A DNA stretch of 64,000 nucleotides from Hyphomicrobiales bacterium (GCA_028280515.1 JANQLP010000155.1:1-64000); one strand, 5' to 3'; positions 39,661 to 49,210 are shown, numbered from the stretch's first letter. Notes: generated by a model from the letters alone, not told the origin. Numbers and translations: made by a program.

Positions 39661-41765
39661 GCGGCGCTCCGTGTGAAGCGTGTCCGCAGCCCGGCGATGA
39701 GCGCCAGCAGGGCGAGGATCAGGCCGGGCAGACCGAAAGCACCCGATCCGCCGCCACCGGTGTGGCTCGGCTGCGGGGAGTTGAACATCGGCTTGGAGGT
39801 GTCCACGCGGACCGACTGGACCGGCTGCGTCTGACGCTGCGCCTTGGCCTTGGCCTCGACCGCCAGACGGTCGCGATTGGTCCGTTTCACGGCGAGTTCC
39901 TGGAACCGCGCATCGCGCACCACCAGCATCGAGGTGAAGGGGGTTACGATGCCGTATTCCTTCGACGTGTCGATCACCGACGACTTCACGTCGGCGTCGG
40001 GACCCAGCACCGCAAGCCGGTTGAGGTCACGCTCGATCTGGGCGTAGCCCCACAGACGCTCGATCTCCGGGTTCCGGTCGGCAGTCTCGGGGAACGAGAA
40101 CCGCGTCTCGTAACTGACGGGCTTGCCCGAGATTTTGCCGGACAGACGCAGCGTCGTGTCACCATGGCCCCAATAGTGGCCGAAGAGAACGAGCTGTTCG
40201 CCCCGATACAGTGTCGGATTGTCCTTGCGGCGAATGTCGTCGATCCGCAGGGACGATGCCGTATCGCCAAAGGTAAGTTTGACACCGTGCAGGGCCTCAT
40301 GGGTGACTTTCGATGTGGCCTGCAACAGCGTGCCGACAATGTCGTCGGAGTTCGAGACGGTGACGGCAAAGCCACCCGACGCATTCGTCATCGGCTCGAG
40401 CAGCGGCACGTTGGCGCTGTTGCCCATGATCGCCGTGAACAGCCGCACGTCCTTCTTCTGGGTGAGCCTCAGAAAGTCGCGGGTTTCGGTGACGCCCACA
40501 TTGGCCACGCCGTCGGTGACGAGCACGATCGCACCAGTGCGGTCGGAGTCGAGGGCGTCCAGTCCGAACTCGAGGCCGGCGTAGAGATTGGTTCCACCTT
40601 CGGCCGTGACCGACCGGACGTCATTGACGGCCCTTTGCACGTTTTCGGGCGAGGCCGCTGTGAAGCCGCGGGTCAGCTCCATCGGTGCATTGTTGAAGAA
40701 CACGATGCGAAAGCGGTCCTCGGCGCGGAGCTTGCCAAGCGCCTTGGCGACACCTTCCGCAAGCGTTGCGATCTTGCCGCCCATCGAGCCGGACCGGTCC
40801 AGCACGAAGACCCAGTCCCGACCTTCGGTGATCGGCTTCAGGTCCATGCCCGGCGTCATTGTCAGCATGAACGTGCCGCGGCCCGAAGCGTCCTGCTTGT
40901 ACGGCACCATCTCGACGCGACCCGGCAGGTCGGCCTTCTGGCGCCAGTAGACGACGATATCGGTATCGAGCTTGACTGGCTGACTCTGCGGCTGCACGGC
41001 CTGCTCGGTGTCGGCCTGGCCATTCACGGGTGTGGGAGCAGGCGCGGTTGGACTGAAACTCGCATTGTCCATGTGGACGCGCCAGCTTCCATCGGGGTCC
41101 TGGGTAATCTGCGCCGCAGAGTGCGCGGGCAGACGCAGGGCTTCGACCGGATAAGCGGTACGCAGGTGCAGATCGAAGCTGAACGACCCGGTGACTGTTT
41201 GCTTGGCGGTCCAGAAAGCGAGCTTCTGCTCATCCACGCCGCCTTCCTCAAGTGGATAGACGTAGTGGCCGATGCCGGTGTCCAGTTTCGCCGGCTGCAT
41301 ATAAGCCAACCTGACCTTCACGTCGGAATTGGCGCGAACCGGCCACACCTTGATGTCGAAGGTGCGATGGCCGTCCTGCTCGGCGAGCGCCGTCTCGCGC
41401 CCGGCTTGCTTCTCCTGATTATAGATTTTTCGCGCCTTCTGCTTCTCAAACACTTCGCCGGTAACGGGGCTACCGTCGATCCAGTAAGTGAATTCGGAAA
41501 CGGCCGCGTCTTTCGGCACCGGGAAGGAGTACGTCGCTTCCAGGTCCTGCACGTGAGGGTTGGCAAAGGTCTGCTCGACAGTTGTGATGGCATATCCGTC
41601 TTCCACAACCACGCCGACCTTGTGATCGCGCAGATCGAGGCCGGGTGCGCCGGTGGCCGGGGTCAGCAGACCAACCGCCCGGGCCTGGGATGCGCCGAGT
41701 ACGGCCACGATGAACGCCAGTAGGCCGGCAACGGCAATGCTCCTGCTTTTCGATATCCAGGTCAT
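39657..41765 (-). CDS. VIT and vWFA domain protein with GlyGly-type C-terminal anchor
   Basis: A 702-residue exported protein. A signal peptide (IAVAGLLAFIVAVLGASQARA, to about residue 30) precedes a VIT domain (about 40-160, EATYSFPVPKDAAVSEFTYWIDG). A von Willebrand A domain (about 312-490) follows with an intact MIDAS DRSGSMGG and TEGGTNLYAG. The C terminus has GGGGSGAF (670-677), a hydrophobic helix (GLPGLILALLALIAGL) and a basic end, the plan of a GlyGly-CTERM signal. Proteins of this VIT/vWFA build in marine proteobacteria are usually paired with a sortase; here the partner gene is a rhombosortase. Predicted to be a surface or periplasmic metal-dependent binding protein. Confidence 0.88.
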   Translation of the reverse strand: MTWISKSRSIAVAGLLAFIVAVLGASQARAVGLLTPATGAPGLDLRDHKVGVVVEDGYAITTVEQTFANPHVQDLEATYSFPVPKDAAVSEFTYWIDGSPVTGEVFEKQKARKIYNQEKQAGRETALAEQDGHRTFDIKVWPVRANSDVKVRLAYMQPAKLDTGIGHYVYPLEEGGVDEQKLAFWTAKQTVTGSFSFDLHLRTAYPVEALRLPAHSAAQITQDPDGSWRVHMDNASFSPTAPAPTPVNGQADTEQAVQPQSQPVKLDTDIVVYWRQKADLPGRVEMVPYKQDASGRGTFMLTMTPGMDLKPITEGRDWVFVLDRSGSMGGKIATLAEGVAKALGKLRAEDRFRIVFFNNAPMELTRGFTAASPENVQRAVNDVRSVTAEGGTNLYAGLEFGLDALDSDRTGAIVLVTDGVANVGVTETRDFLRLTQKKDVRLFTAIMGNSANVPLLEPMTNASGGFAVTVSNSDDIVGTLLQATSKVTHEALHGVKLTFGDTASSLRIDDIRRKDNPTLYRGEQLVLFGHYWGHGDTTLRLSGKISGKPVSYETRFSFPETADRNPEIERLWGYAQIERDLNRLAVLGPDADVKSSVIDTSKEYGIVTPFTSMLVVRDARFQELAVKRTNRDRLAVEAKAKAQRQTQPVQSVRVDTSKPMFNSPQPSHTGGGGSGAFGLPGLILALLALIAGLRTRFTRSAA

Positions 41766-41857
41766 GTCTCGCTCCTTTTTCTCAACATGGACGCCGCCGC
41801 TGGTGGCGGCACTGCTCTGATCTTTTATTGAGCAGTGATTATTTTATTTAGGTTGAA

Positions 41858-41895
41858 ATTGATCAATGGTCAATATATTTTTTGAACAACGTTCA
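41858..41895. promoter_or_regulatory. Palindromes in the divergent vWFA/TetR promoter region
   Basis: ATTGATCAAT (41858-41867) and TGAAC-AAC-GTTCA (41883-41895) lie in an AT-rich stretch just before the TetR start at 41923. They are likely operators for that regulator. Confidence 0.45.
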
Positions 41896-41922
41896 GAAAG
41901 AAGATGAGTCAAAGACGCAGAG

Positions 41923-42525
41923 ATGGCGCGGCGGTCAGATCACACACGGGAAGAACTCACGCGCATGGCGCTGGATGCCGCGCACAGCATCACCGCGCGA
42001 GAAGGATTGAGAGGGCTGCGCGCCCGGCAAATCGCGCGCGATATCGGTTACACCATCGGCACGTTGTACAACCTGTTTGAGGATCTCGACGACCTGATCC
42101 TGCACATGAACGGCGAGACACTCGACGCGCTGTATGCAGTGTGCGCCGAGGTGCGGTTAAAGGGGGAACCGGTGGAGGACCTCGAGGCGCTGGCGGAACG
42201 TTACCTCGACTTCACCCATGGCCATCCGCAACAATGGAGCGCAGTGTTCGAGCACAAGCTGCCACATGGTCGCGTGTTACCTGAGTGGTATTCCGAGAAA
42301 GTGGCCAGGCTGATGGCGCTCGAGGCACAGGCACTGGCACCCCTGTTCCCGAACGGCGATCCGGAAGAAATCGAGCACCATGCGCGCGTACTCTGGACCA
42401 GCCTGTTCGGTATGGCGCTTGTTGAGAGCGCGGGCCGCCTGCCGGAAGGTGAAACGGCGCGCTCGCTCGTCCGCTCGTTGATCGAGACATATGTGGCCGG
42501 ATTGAATGGAGCGCCGGCGCGATGA
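41923..42525 (+). CDS. TetR-family transcriptional regulator
   Basis: A 200-residue TetR/AcrR repressor. The helix-turn-helix region reads MALDAAHSITAREGLRGLRARQIARDIGYTIGTLYNLFEDLDDLILHMNG. The C-terminal ligand domain (ERYLDFTHGHPQQWSAVFEH) resembles the WHG group. It is divergent from the vWFA/rhombosortase operon, with palindromes between them, and probably controls it or itself. Confidence 0.9.
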   Translation: MARRSDHTREELTRMALDAAHSITAREGLRGLRARQIARDIGYTIGTLYNLFEDLDDLILHMNGETLDALYAVCAEVRLKGEPVEDLEALAERYLDFTHGHPQQWSAVFEHKLPHGRVLPEWYSEKVARLMALEAQALAPLFPNGDPEEIEHHARVLWTSLFGMALVESAGRLPEGETARSLVRSLIETYVAGLNGAPAR

Positions 42526-42687
42526 CGGGTCAACCGGCCGGCATTCATCGCCTTGAGGGCGCTCTAATTGAGATCGTTTCTTTGCCAAAAGACCAAGTCG
42601 ACGAGACGGTGGCGGCTTGTAGTATTCCCGTCATAGTCTAAAGGCATGTCTTTGAGCGCGACGCAGCGGGACTGGAGGACACCGAAC

Positions 42688-43608
42688 ATGAACGACAAGC
42701 CAAGCGACGACGCCCAGCATGAATGGGTTGAACGGGAGCTTGAGGATAGCCTCGACGAAGAGCTCGAAATGGAGCTCGATGATGACCGCATCTACGGCGA
42801 CTTTCCGAAGGTCGAATTCAAAACGCGCGAATCCACGTTGCCGAGACGCGACTATTTCAAGGAATTGCTGCGGCTGCAGGCGGAACTGGTCGAGCTGCAG
42901 GATTGGATCATTCATTCCAAATACAAGCTTGTCGTCGTGTTCGAGGGGCGCGACGCCGCCGGCAAGGGCGGCGTGATCAAGCGTATCACCCAGCGGCTCA
43001 ACCCGCGCGTGTGCCGCGTCGTCGCTTTGCCGGCACCGACCGAGCGTGAAAAGACACAATGGTACTTTCAGCGCTATGTGCCACACCTGCCTGCGGGTGG
43101 TGAGATGGTCCTGTTCGACCGCTCCTGGTACAACCGGGCTGGCGTCGAGCGGGTCATGAACTTCGCAACGGACGATCAGGTCGAACAGTTCTTCCAGGAT
43201 GTTCCGGAGTTCGAGCGCATGCTGGTGCGTTCCGGAATCATGCTCATCAAATACTGGTTCTCTATCACCGATGAGGAACAGCAGTTGCGCTTCCTGATGC
43301 GCATTCACGACCCCATCAAGCAGTGGAAGCTGAGCCCGATGGACCTGGAGTCGCGGGTGCGGTGGGAGCAGTACACCAAGGCCAAGGAAGAGATGCTTGA
43401 CCGCACGAACATACCCGAAGCACCCTGGTTCATAGTCGAGGGCAATGACAAGAAGCGGGCACGGCTCAATTGCATCAATCACCTGCTGTCTCAGGTGAAC
43501 TACAAGGACGTGCCGAACGATCCGGTCAGCCTGCCAGACCGGGTGTTCAACCCGGACTATGAACGTCGCGTTCTGCCCACCGATCTTTATGTTCCGGAGA
43601 AATTCTGA
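42688..43608 (+). CDS. ppk2: Polyphosphate kinase 2 (class I)
   Basis: A 306-residue PPK2 that transfers phosphate between polyphosphate and nucleoside diphosphates. An acidic leader (ELEDSLDEELEMELDDD) precedes the P-loop kinase core: Walker A EGRDAAGKGGVIKRI, Walker B LFDRSWYNRAGVERV, and the lid SPMDLESRVRWEQYT. Single-domain length fits class I. The ATG at 42688 has GGAGG nine bases upstream and was preferred to one at 42646. Convergent with the large TPR protein gene. Confidence 0.92.
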   Translation: MNDKPSDDAQHEWVERELEDSLDEELEMELDDDRIYGDFPKVEFKTRESTLPRRDYFKELLRLQAELVELQDWIIHSKYKLVVVFEGRDAAGKGGVIKRITQRLNPRVCRVVALPAPTEREKTQWYFQRYVPHLPAGGEMVLFDRSWYNRAGVERVMNFATDDQVEQFFQDVPEFERMLVRSGIMLIKYWFSITDEEQQLRFLMRIHDPIKQWKLSPMDLESRVRWEQYTKAKEEMLDRTNIPEAPWFIVEGNDKKRARLNCINHLLSQVNYKDVPNDPVSLPDRVFNPDYERRVLPTDLYVPEKF

Positions 43609-43658
43609 CGCGCGCTGCGGCGCGGCTGTCGAACGGCGATGCCGGTTTCGCTTCTGAG

Positions 43659-46334
43659 TCAGTCAGGAAATCCGGCGGTACGCAGGGCGTTGGCGACACG
43701 CTGCAAATCATCGTCGCTCTTGAAGGGAAGAAGCGTCCCAATAGTCGAAATCCGCATGGCCGGGTTGATTTCGAGCGCTTCACGGGCCGCTTCTTTGGCT
43801 TCAATGGGTCGTCCTGCCTCCGCATATACGAACGCGAGATCGCCAAAGGCGATTGCTCGGCTGGTAGGGCCATGGGCGCGTTGAAGTCCGTCCTTGGCCC
43901 ACTTTATGGCCTCACGCGTATTGCCCTTGAAGACGTAGGCGCGCGACAGGACAAGTGCGAACCAGGATGGATACACGGGGCTGAGCCGCATCGCGCGCTT
44001 GAGCATTCGAATCGAACGGTCGTAGTCGCCGATATAAAGCAGGATGGCTCCGAACCGCCCGGTGATATCGGCGTTGTCGGGGACGAGGTCCACTGACTTT
44101 TCACCACTTTTGGCCGCTGCATCGTAGCGCCGCGCGAGAAGATCCAGATAAGCATCCGCAGACAGGATTTCGCCGCGTTCGGCGTCTGTAATCGTGCCGT
44201 CGACATTTGCCGCTTCGTTCAGGATCTTCGACGCCTCCACCAAAGACTGCCATGAAGACGTGCTGTAACCGAGGCGGGCATCGGCCAGGTGCGTTCTTGC
44301 TTTCAGCGTTCTGGCCGGACTGAATTGCGGATCGAGCGCCAGCGCCTCATCCATGAGGCCGCGGACCTCGCGCATCGCGCTGGGAGTAAAGGTCCGGAAA
44401 AGCTCCTGACCCCTTGCATAGAGCAGAAAGGTATCGAGGTCGTGGGTGCGCTGACCCCTGATTGCCGCCTGCAGTCCTTCGGTGAGCTGGACCTGAAGTG
44501 CCACCAGAACCTCCAGCGTGATTTCATCCTGGATGGCGAACACCTTGTCGGTCGAACGGTCGTATCTCTTCGACCACAGCAACCGCCCGGTGTTGATGTC
44601 GACGAGATTCGCGATCACGCGAACACTGTCGCCCATCTCCTGGACACTGCCGTCCAGCAGATAACGCACATTGAGATTCTTGCCAATGGAGGCGAGCGCA
44701 TCGGCGTTCGTAAAGCCGGCGGCGTCCAGCCGGTGCCAGACCACCACGAGGTCGGGAACCTGGTCGAGACTGTTGGAAATCGAGGCCTGCAGTCCGTGGG
44801 CGAGGATTTGGGCATTCGTTCCCGTGCCGATCGCACGGAACGGAAGCACGGCGATGGAGAGCTCTTCCATCTTCGGCGGAGCAATTCCGTCGGCTGCCGT
44901 AGAAGACGAGGTCGTTTGCGACTGCCACCAGTAGGTGCCGCCGGCGCCGATGGCCAACAGGAGTATCGCTGCAGCAGCCACATATCGAAGACCGGAAGAT
45001 GGCGCCTTGGTTTGCGCCGACAAGGTCAATGTGCGCGCCTGTTTGACCGCCGGGCGCGCAGTCGTTGTTACCGCCGATTTCGTCTCCTCCGGTTCGAATT
45101 CCAGAGTCGGACCGTTGGTCGGCCATTTGACGCCGTTCAGCTTCAGGTAGTCCTTCAGATTGGCCGCCGCATATGTGAATGCCCTGGCGCGCCGGTTCGG
45201 CATGAGGTTTCGATGGGTGAACATCAACCCGACGGACACGCGCGCGAGCAGGTACTGGCTATCCATGTTGGACAGGCGGTTTGGCTCATGCCGGTCGACC
45301 CAACCAAACCATGTTCGGCGGATAGTGCGAATCAGTTTGATCAGGCCGACGTCATCGCCTTTTGGTTCGACCGTACTCGCGGCCCCCCGGGCAAGATTAT
45401 CGAGGATTGATTTCCAATGCGCGGCGGTCGCTTCGCCGCGTGAATGAAGCAGATAGGTGAAAACGAAATAGGCGTGATCGTAGAAAAGGAAATCATCCCG
45501 CTCGTATAGATCGAGATCGATGAGAAAGTACTGCCGCTTTTGCCGTGGCGGCGCTGCGATCAAAATGTTGCGTCCGTGCAGGTCGCCATGGCTCTGACCG
45601 CGCACCGCACGAAGCTGCGTCCGCTTTGGCAACGGCACAACCCTGCGGGCAAAGGCGTAAGGGTTGGGATACCATTCGCCCTGGAAATTGATGCTCGGTT
45701 CATCGGGATCGATGCCGTGCTCGGTCAGGAAAGCGCCGATACGGCCCTGTTCAGGGTCGAGGCGGTAGTCAAGCCAGTTTTCCAGCAAGGCCTGAGGCTC
45801 AAACAAGCCATCAGCCAGCGTGTACTGTGCGTTCCATTTCTCCAGCAAGTCGTCCGAAACCCGGCGGCCGAAGGAGAGTTGCTGCGCATAGGGGCATTCG
45901 ATCCAGGGAACCGCATATTCCAGGCCACGCCCGGCAATGGACGACAGCATGGCGATCTGGTTGTCCTTGCGCGACGCGTGCAACAGGCGCGGCAGATGTT
46001 CTTCCGCGTATTCAGGCGTGGTTTCCACAGCGATGCGGTGCTTGTCGAATTCCTCATCTTCGGACCAGTCGGCGGGATTCGCCGTGTCCAGCTTCAGGAT
46101 CGCCTGTCCCTTGAAACCGCGACAGCTCAGATCGGCGACATAAACCTTCGCGCCCGAAAGGCCACCGCCGAGAAGCCGGTTGAGGTAGAGCTCGCCCGAT
46201 ATCTCCCACTCCGCGCGGATGACCGGCAACAGCGCTGCATAGGCGTCCGGCCACGGCAGACCGCTTTGCTGGTTCGGTGGGCCGGTTTTCTTGCTTTTGG
46301 ACGTCGTCACGGATAACTCGCGAAAAGCCGGCAT
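43659..46334 (-). CDS. Kinase-like / transmembrane / TolB-like / TPR fusion protein
   Basis: An 891-residue membrane protein with three parts. About 45-405 is a phosphotransferase-fold domain: a Gly-rich loop GGGLSGAKVY, a Lys in AILKLD, the catalytic loop SHGDLHGRNIL (about 248) and FLIDLD (about 271), so it may be an active kinase. One membrane helix lies near 450-469 (YVAAAAILLLAIGAGGTYWW). After it come a TolB/FlgO-like domain (LSIAVLPFRAIG to about 620, as in class III cyclase-TPR proteins) and several TPR helices to the end. The topology puts the kinase in the cytoplasm and the TPRs in the periplasm. The start at 46334 is the best of weak choices; a GTG 15 codons upstream is possible. 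Confidence 0.8.
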   Translation of the reverse strand: MPAFRELSVTTSKSKKTGPPNQQSGLPWPDAYAALLPVIRAEWEISGELYLNRLLGGGLSGAKVYVADLSCRGFKGQAILKLDTANPADWSEDEEFDKHRIAVETTPEYAEEHLPRLLHASRKDNQIAMLSSIAGRGLEYAVPWIECPYAQQLSFGRRVSDDLLEKWNAQYTLADGLFEPQALLENWLDYRLDPEQGRIGAFLTEHGIDPDEPSINFQGEWYPNPYAFARRVVPLPKRTQLRAVRGQSHGDLHGRNILIAAPPRQKRQYFLIDLDLYERDDFLFYDHAYFVFTYLLHSRGEATAAHWKSILDNLARGAASTVEPKGDDVGLIKLIRTIRRTWFGWVDRHEPNRLSNMDSQYLLARVSVGLMFTHRNLMPNRRARAFTYAAANLKDYLKLNGVKWPTNGPTLEFEPEETKSAVTTTARPAVKQARTLTLSAQTKAPSSGLRYVAAAAILLLAIGAGGTYWWQSQTTSSSTAADGIAPPKMEELSIAVLPFRAIGTGTNAQILAHGLQASISNSLDQVPDLVVVWHRLDAAGFTNADALASIGKNLNVRYLLDGSVQEMGDSVRVIANLVDINTGRLLWSKRYDRSTDKVFAIQDEITLEVLVALQVQLTEGLQAAIRGQRTHDLDTFLLYARGQELFRTFTPSAMREVRGLMDEALALDPQFSPARTLKARTHLADARLGYSTSSWQSLVEASKILNEAANVDGTITDAERGEILSADAYLDLLARRYDAAAKSGEKSVDLVPDNADITGRFGAILLYIGDYDRSIRMLKRAMRLSPVYPSWFALVLSRAYVFKGNTREAIKWAKDGLQRAHGPTSRAIAFGDLAFVYAEAGRPIEAKEAAREALEINPAMRISTIGTLLPFKSDDDLQRVANALRTAGFPD

Positions 46335-46337
46335 TAT

Positions 46338-46357
46338 GGGAGGCAGGACTGCCTCCC
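46338..46357 (-). promoter_or_regulatory. Hairpin at the translation start of the kinase/TPR gene
   Basis: GGGAGGCAG (minus strand 46357-46349) pairs perfectly with CTGCCTCCC (46346-46338). It includes the only ribosome-binding-like GGGAGG before the ATG at 46334 and could hide it. Confidence 0.4.
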
Positions 46358-46542
46358 GCAGTAGGACGCTCTGAGGCACCGCGTCAAGTCGTTCGTGAGA
46401 GTACCAGATGGTGCACTATATGGAAGTGACAGTCCGTACAGGTGAGTCCGGAATTCTTGATTGCGAATGCATCAATTCGACTATTTCGAATACAGTTTTC
46501 GATTGAGCAAGCATTGCAACACATCCAATACGCGAAAACTGC

Positions 46543-47223
46543 CTAGGCCGGAGCCTGAAACCGAGCTTCGAACCCAAGCCGGCGCCAGATGGCGAAAATG
46601 ATGAGCGGGTTCAGGAGCACAAGCAGCGTGACCCACCAGGCAAACGCATGCTCGATATCATCGAAACCGGCATAAAACGCCCACATGAACAGGCTTAAGA
46701 TGCCGAGCAGGAAAGGCAAACCGGATGTGACCACCAAGAGCCGCGCCGCACCGGTGAGTTCAAATTCCGGGTGATCCCGCGCGGCAACGGCCACCTGTAT
46801 CGCCATCAACAACTGCGCCAGTACGGTGAATCCGAAAAACAGACGAACGCCGATCCGGCGTTGCAAGGCAAAGGCATCACCGATTTCGCCGAGCACGGTG
46901 GCGTAGATGATCAGACCGAAACTTGCGATCAGACCGAAACCGAGCATGGTCCGTCTCAGAACGGTCATACGGTCGAGCAGGGTTGCGAGCCATGCCGACA
47001 CGAGCACCCAGTAGACCATCATCAATGCTCCGCTCGGGATGATCGTTGCGCGGAAGACGAGGCTTTCAGGCATCTGGCGTCCGGTGGCGCTGATCGCCGT
47101 GCAGGCGTCAATATACGGCATGCACCACGGCACATGACCGTGGGATGCGGCGATGAGATAGGACACGTGAATGGCGCCGAACGGAAGCAGGGCAACGATC
47201 AGGGGGACGAAACTCAATTTCAT
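46543..47223 (-). CDS. Integral membrane protein, Frag1/DRAM-like
   Basis: A 226-residue protein with six hydrophobic segments. Its plan, with HVPWCMPYIDACTAISATGRQMPES after the first helix, matches the Frag1/DRAM/Sfk1 family (start hydrophobic, then a polar loop with ISxTG). The biochemical role in bacteria is unknown. It ends in a short soluble tail. It is divergent from the gene at 47413; the TPR gene lies 209 bases downstream of it. Confidence 0.75.
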   Translation of the reverse strand: MKLSFVPLIVALLPFGAIHVSYLIAASHGHVPWCMPYIDACTAISATGRQMPESLVFRATIIPSGALMMVYWVLVSAWLATLLDRMTVLRRTMLGFGLIASFGLIIYATVLGEIGDAFALQRRIGVRLFFGFTVLAQLLMAIQVAVAARDHPEFELTGAARLLVVTSGLPFLLGILSLFMWAFYAGFDDIEHAFAWWVTLLVLLNPLIIFAIWRRLGFEARFQAPA

Positions 47224-47412
47224 GGGTCAGCGCAGTCAAAGATTCCTTCAGCAGCACTTTTACCGCGCCGGCAACCGACGGGCCACAGGCGCCCAGGGAC
47301 TCCCTTGAATGAGCGGTCGGCGCCGCCGCAAAAGACACACATACATTTCCCTTGGGGGCGACCCGGACCAGCGGGTACGATTGCTGCCGGCGCCCAAAAT
47401 CGGGGAGGCGGG

Positions 47413-47973
47413 ATGGAGCATACGGGCGAAATCGACCCGGGTCTGCAGGGCCTTTTGCAGGACCAAGACGAAAGTGCCGTGTCGGTCCTGGGGGAGAAGT
47501 TTCTGCGTGACAAGGATGCCGCGGATCACCCACCGCAAACCGTTCTGGTGCTGAGCGACAAGCGGCTCTATCAGCTTGGACCGTACTACGAGCGCGACGC
47601 CTCCGAAGCGTTCCGCAAGGCACAGGGGACAAACGAGGTTCCCCTTTCCGATATCACCGAAGTCAACACTGTGCACATACCGGTTTCGCGTTGGATCTCG
47701 ATCGTCGGTGGCATTCTGCTGGTGCTCGGGCTCGGCATCCTTCTGGCCGGACTGATCGACGGCAGCGGCGTCGGGCTGGCGCTCGGTCTGTTCATCGGTG
47801 CGGTATGGATGGCGGTACCCGGGGGCCTGATGCTGTTTCACGCCCGAACGGGCGGCGAAACATATCTCGATGTGACGCACGCAGGCGGCTCCCTCGCCGC
47901 GCCATGCCGCGCCTATCCGGAAAACGAGCTCAAGGCCTTCAAGACCGCCCTGAACGACGCCGTTCACAATTAG
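47413..47973 (+). CDS. Hypothetical membrane protein with PH-like N terminus
   Basis: A 186-residue protein. Residues 1-95 are soluble with short beta strands (QTVLVLSDKRLYQLGPYYERD, VPLSDITEVNTVHIPVSRW), a pattern seen in bacterial PH domains. Two adjacent transmembrane helices (ISIVGGILLVLGLGILLAGLI and GVGLALGLFIGAVWMAVPGGLML) follow, then a soluble end. The ATG at 47413 directly follows GGGAGGCGGG. Not otherwise recognised. Confidence 0.7.
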   Translation: MEHTGEIDPGLQGLLQDQDESAVSVLGEKFLRDKDAADHPPQTVLVLSDKRLYQLGPYYERDASEAFRKAQGTNEVPLSDITEVNTVHIPVSRWISIVGGILLVLGLGILLAGLIDGSGVGLALGLFIGAVWMAVPGGLMLFHARTGGETYLDVTHAGGSLAAPCRAYPENELKAFKTALNDAVHN

Positions 47974-48169
47974 TCCAAGTCTGGTTGTTTGCCCTTTTTT
48001 TGCCGCGCTGTCCGGATGATCTTCCAATTCGTGGCCGCATGGAGAATCGATCACTGTTCCGCTTGGGAGACGGCCAAGCGCAGACAAGGTCTTCGGTTCC
48101 CGACTGAAAGGACGATTTGACCCGGAGTACTGAGCGGCCCGGCGCGGCGCGCCAAGACCAACCGAAAAC

Positions 48170-49138
48170 ATGCAGGACATACCCGGCTATACGGCCCGCT
48201 CCGATCTGGAGGACTGGGCAGGATACGATGACGTTCGCGAGGATGCGGAGGACCGCGAAGGTCAGGCGCTCGGCAAGGTTCGGCAGATCCGGGATGTCTA
48301 TTTCTTACTGCACATTCCGAAATGCGCCGGGCGGACCGTCCAGAATTTCCTGAAAACGAGGTTCGGCCAAGGTGAGCCCACGCCGGTGAGGAAGGGCCGT
48401 TCCGGCTGGTACATGGGCAAGCGGATTCTGTTTCCCGGCCGGCGTAAGGCGCCGTACCGCTTTTTCGGGAAGCGCTATGAAAGCCTCTCTGCCGTCTCCT
48501 TGAGTGCGGTCGACTTCGTGTTCGGCTTTTACGTCACGAAATCGATGATGGCGCATTTCCCGGACCGTAACGTGAAACAAGCCGTGCTCATCCGCGATCC
48601 GGTGAGCCATTTCTATTCCCATTACAACTTCCGGATGGGCAAATACGTTGCCCAGGGTCTGCGGCCCTTCGGTTTCGACTTGTGGTACAAGAGCCGGCGT
48701 CCCAATCCGATCAGCAAGTATCTGTTTGCTTATCTCGAGGTGCCGTTCATCCGGCACGTCTTCATGTCCGACCAGAAGAAGCTGGATGTGATCCTGGACG
48801 GGCTTGCGGACTTCTGGCACGTCGGCCTGCACGATGAATGCGGCGACCTGATCGCGCGGATTGCAAAAGAGCAGCGCGTCTCGGCGGATTTCGAGGTGCG
48901 GAACGTGACACAAAGCCAGTTCATGGCGTTCGCTGAGTTCAACAAGCGCTATGGCCGGAAAATCAAGGAAGAGAACGGCCTGGACCAGGCGATTTTCGAG
49001 TTCTTCTCCTCCGATGTGCCGATCGAGCAGCGCACGCGGCCGAAGGTGCAAAGCCGCGAGTGGCGCAACATCATACGGGGCGGTTTCGTGCCCTGGTACA
49101 TTCTCCGCTACCGTATGAAACGGCGCTACGGGGTGTAG
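48170..49138 (+). CDS. Sulfotransferase-family protein
   Basis: A 322-residue sulfotransferase-like protein. YFLLHIPKCAGRTVQNFLKTRF is the 5'-phosphosulfate loop (HIPKxxGxT type), and QAVLIRDPVSHFYSHYNF the 3'-phosphate motif with Arg and Ser for PAPS binding. The acceptor is unknown, probably a glycan or lipid. The C terminus is basic (RYRMKRRYGV). The ATG at 48170 has only a weak ribosome-binding site. A minus-strand terminator follows at 49211. Confidence 0.85.
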   Translation: MQDIPGYTARSDLEDWAGYDDVREDAEDREGQALGKVRQIRDVYFLLHIPKCAGRTVQNFLKTRFGQGEPTPVRKGRSGWYMGKRILFPGRRKAPYRFFGKRYESLSAVSLSAVDFVFGFYVTKSMMAHFPDRNVKQAVLIRDPVSHFYSHYNFRMGKYVAQGLRPFGFDLWYKSRRPNPISKYLFAYLEVPFIRHVFMSDQKKLDVILDGLADFWHVGLHDECGDLIARIAKEQRVSADFEVRNVTQSQFMAFAEFNKRYGRKIKEENGLDQAIFEFFSSDVPIEQRTRPKVQSREWRNIIRGGFVPWYILRYRMKRRYGV

Positions 49139-49210
49139 GCGTCTGCGTTGATTGTCGGCGATTTGACGTCGACGGTGTCGGCCGATCGAGACCTGTGCAG
49201 GAATGCAAAG

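Noticed and set aside
39762..41723. 653-codon open frame on the plus strand
   Set aside because: It is the mirror frame of the VIT/vWFA gene, which has clear domains and a signal peptide.
46771..47412. Upstream extension of the gene at 47413
   Set aside because: The extension is antisense to the Frag1-like gene and only the part after the ATG at 47413 is protein-like.
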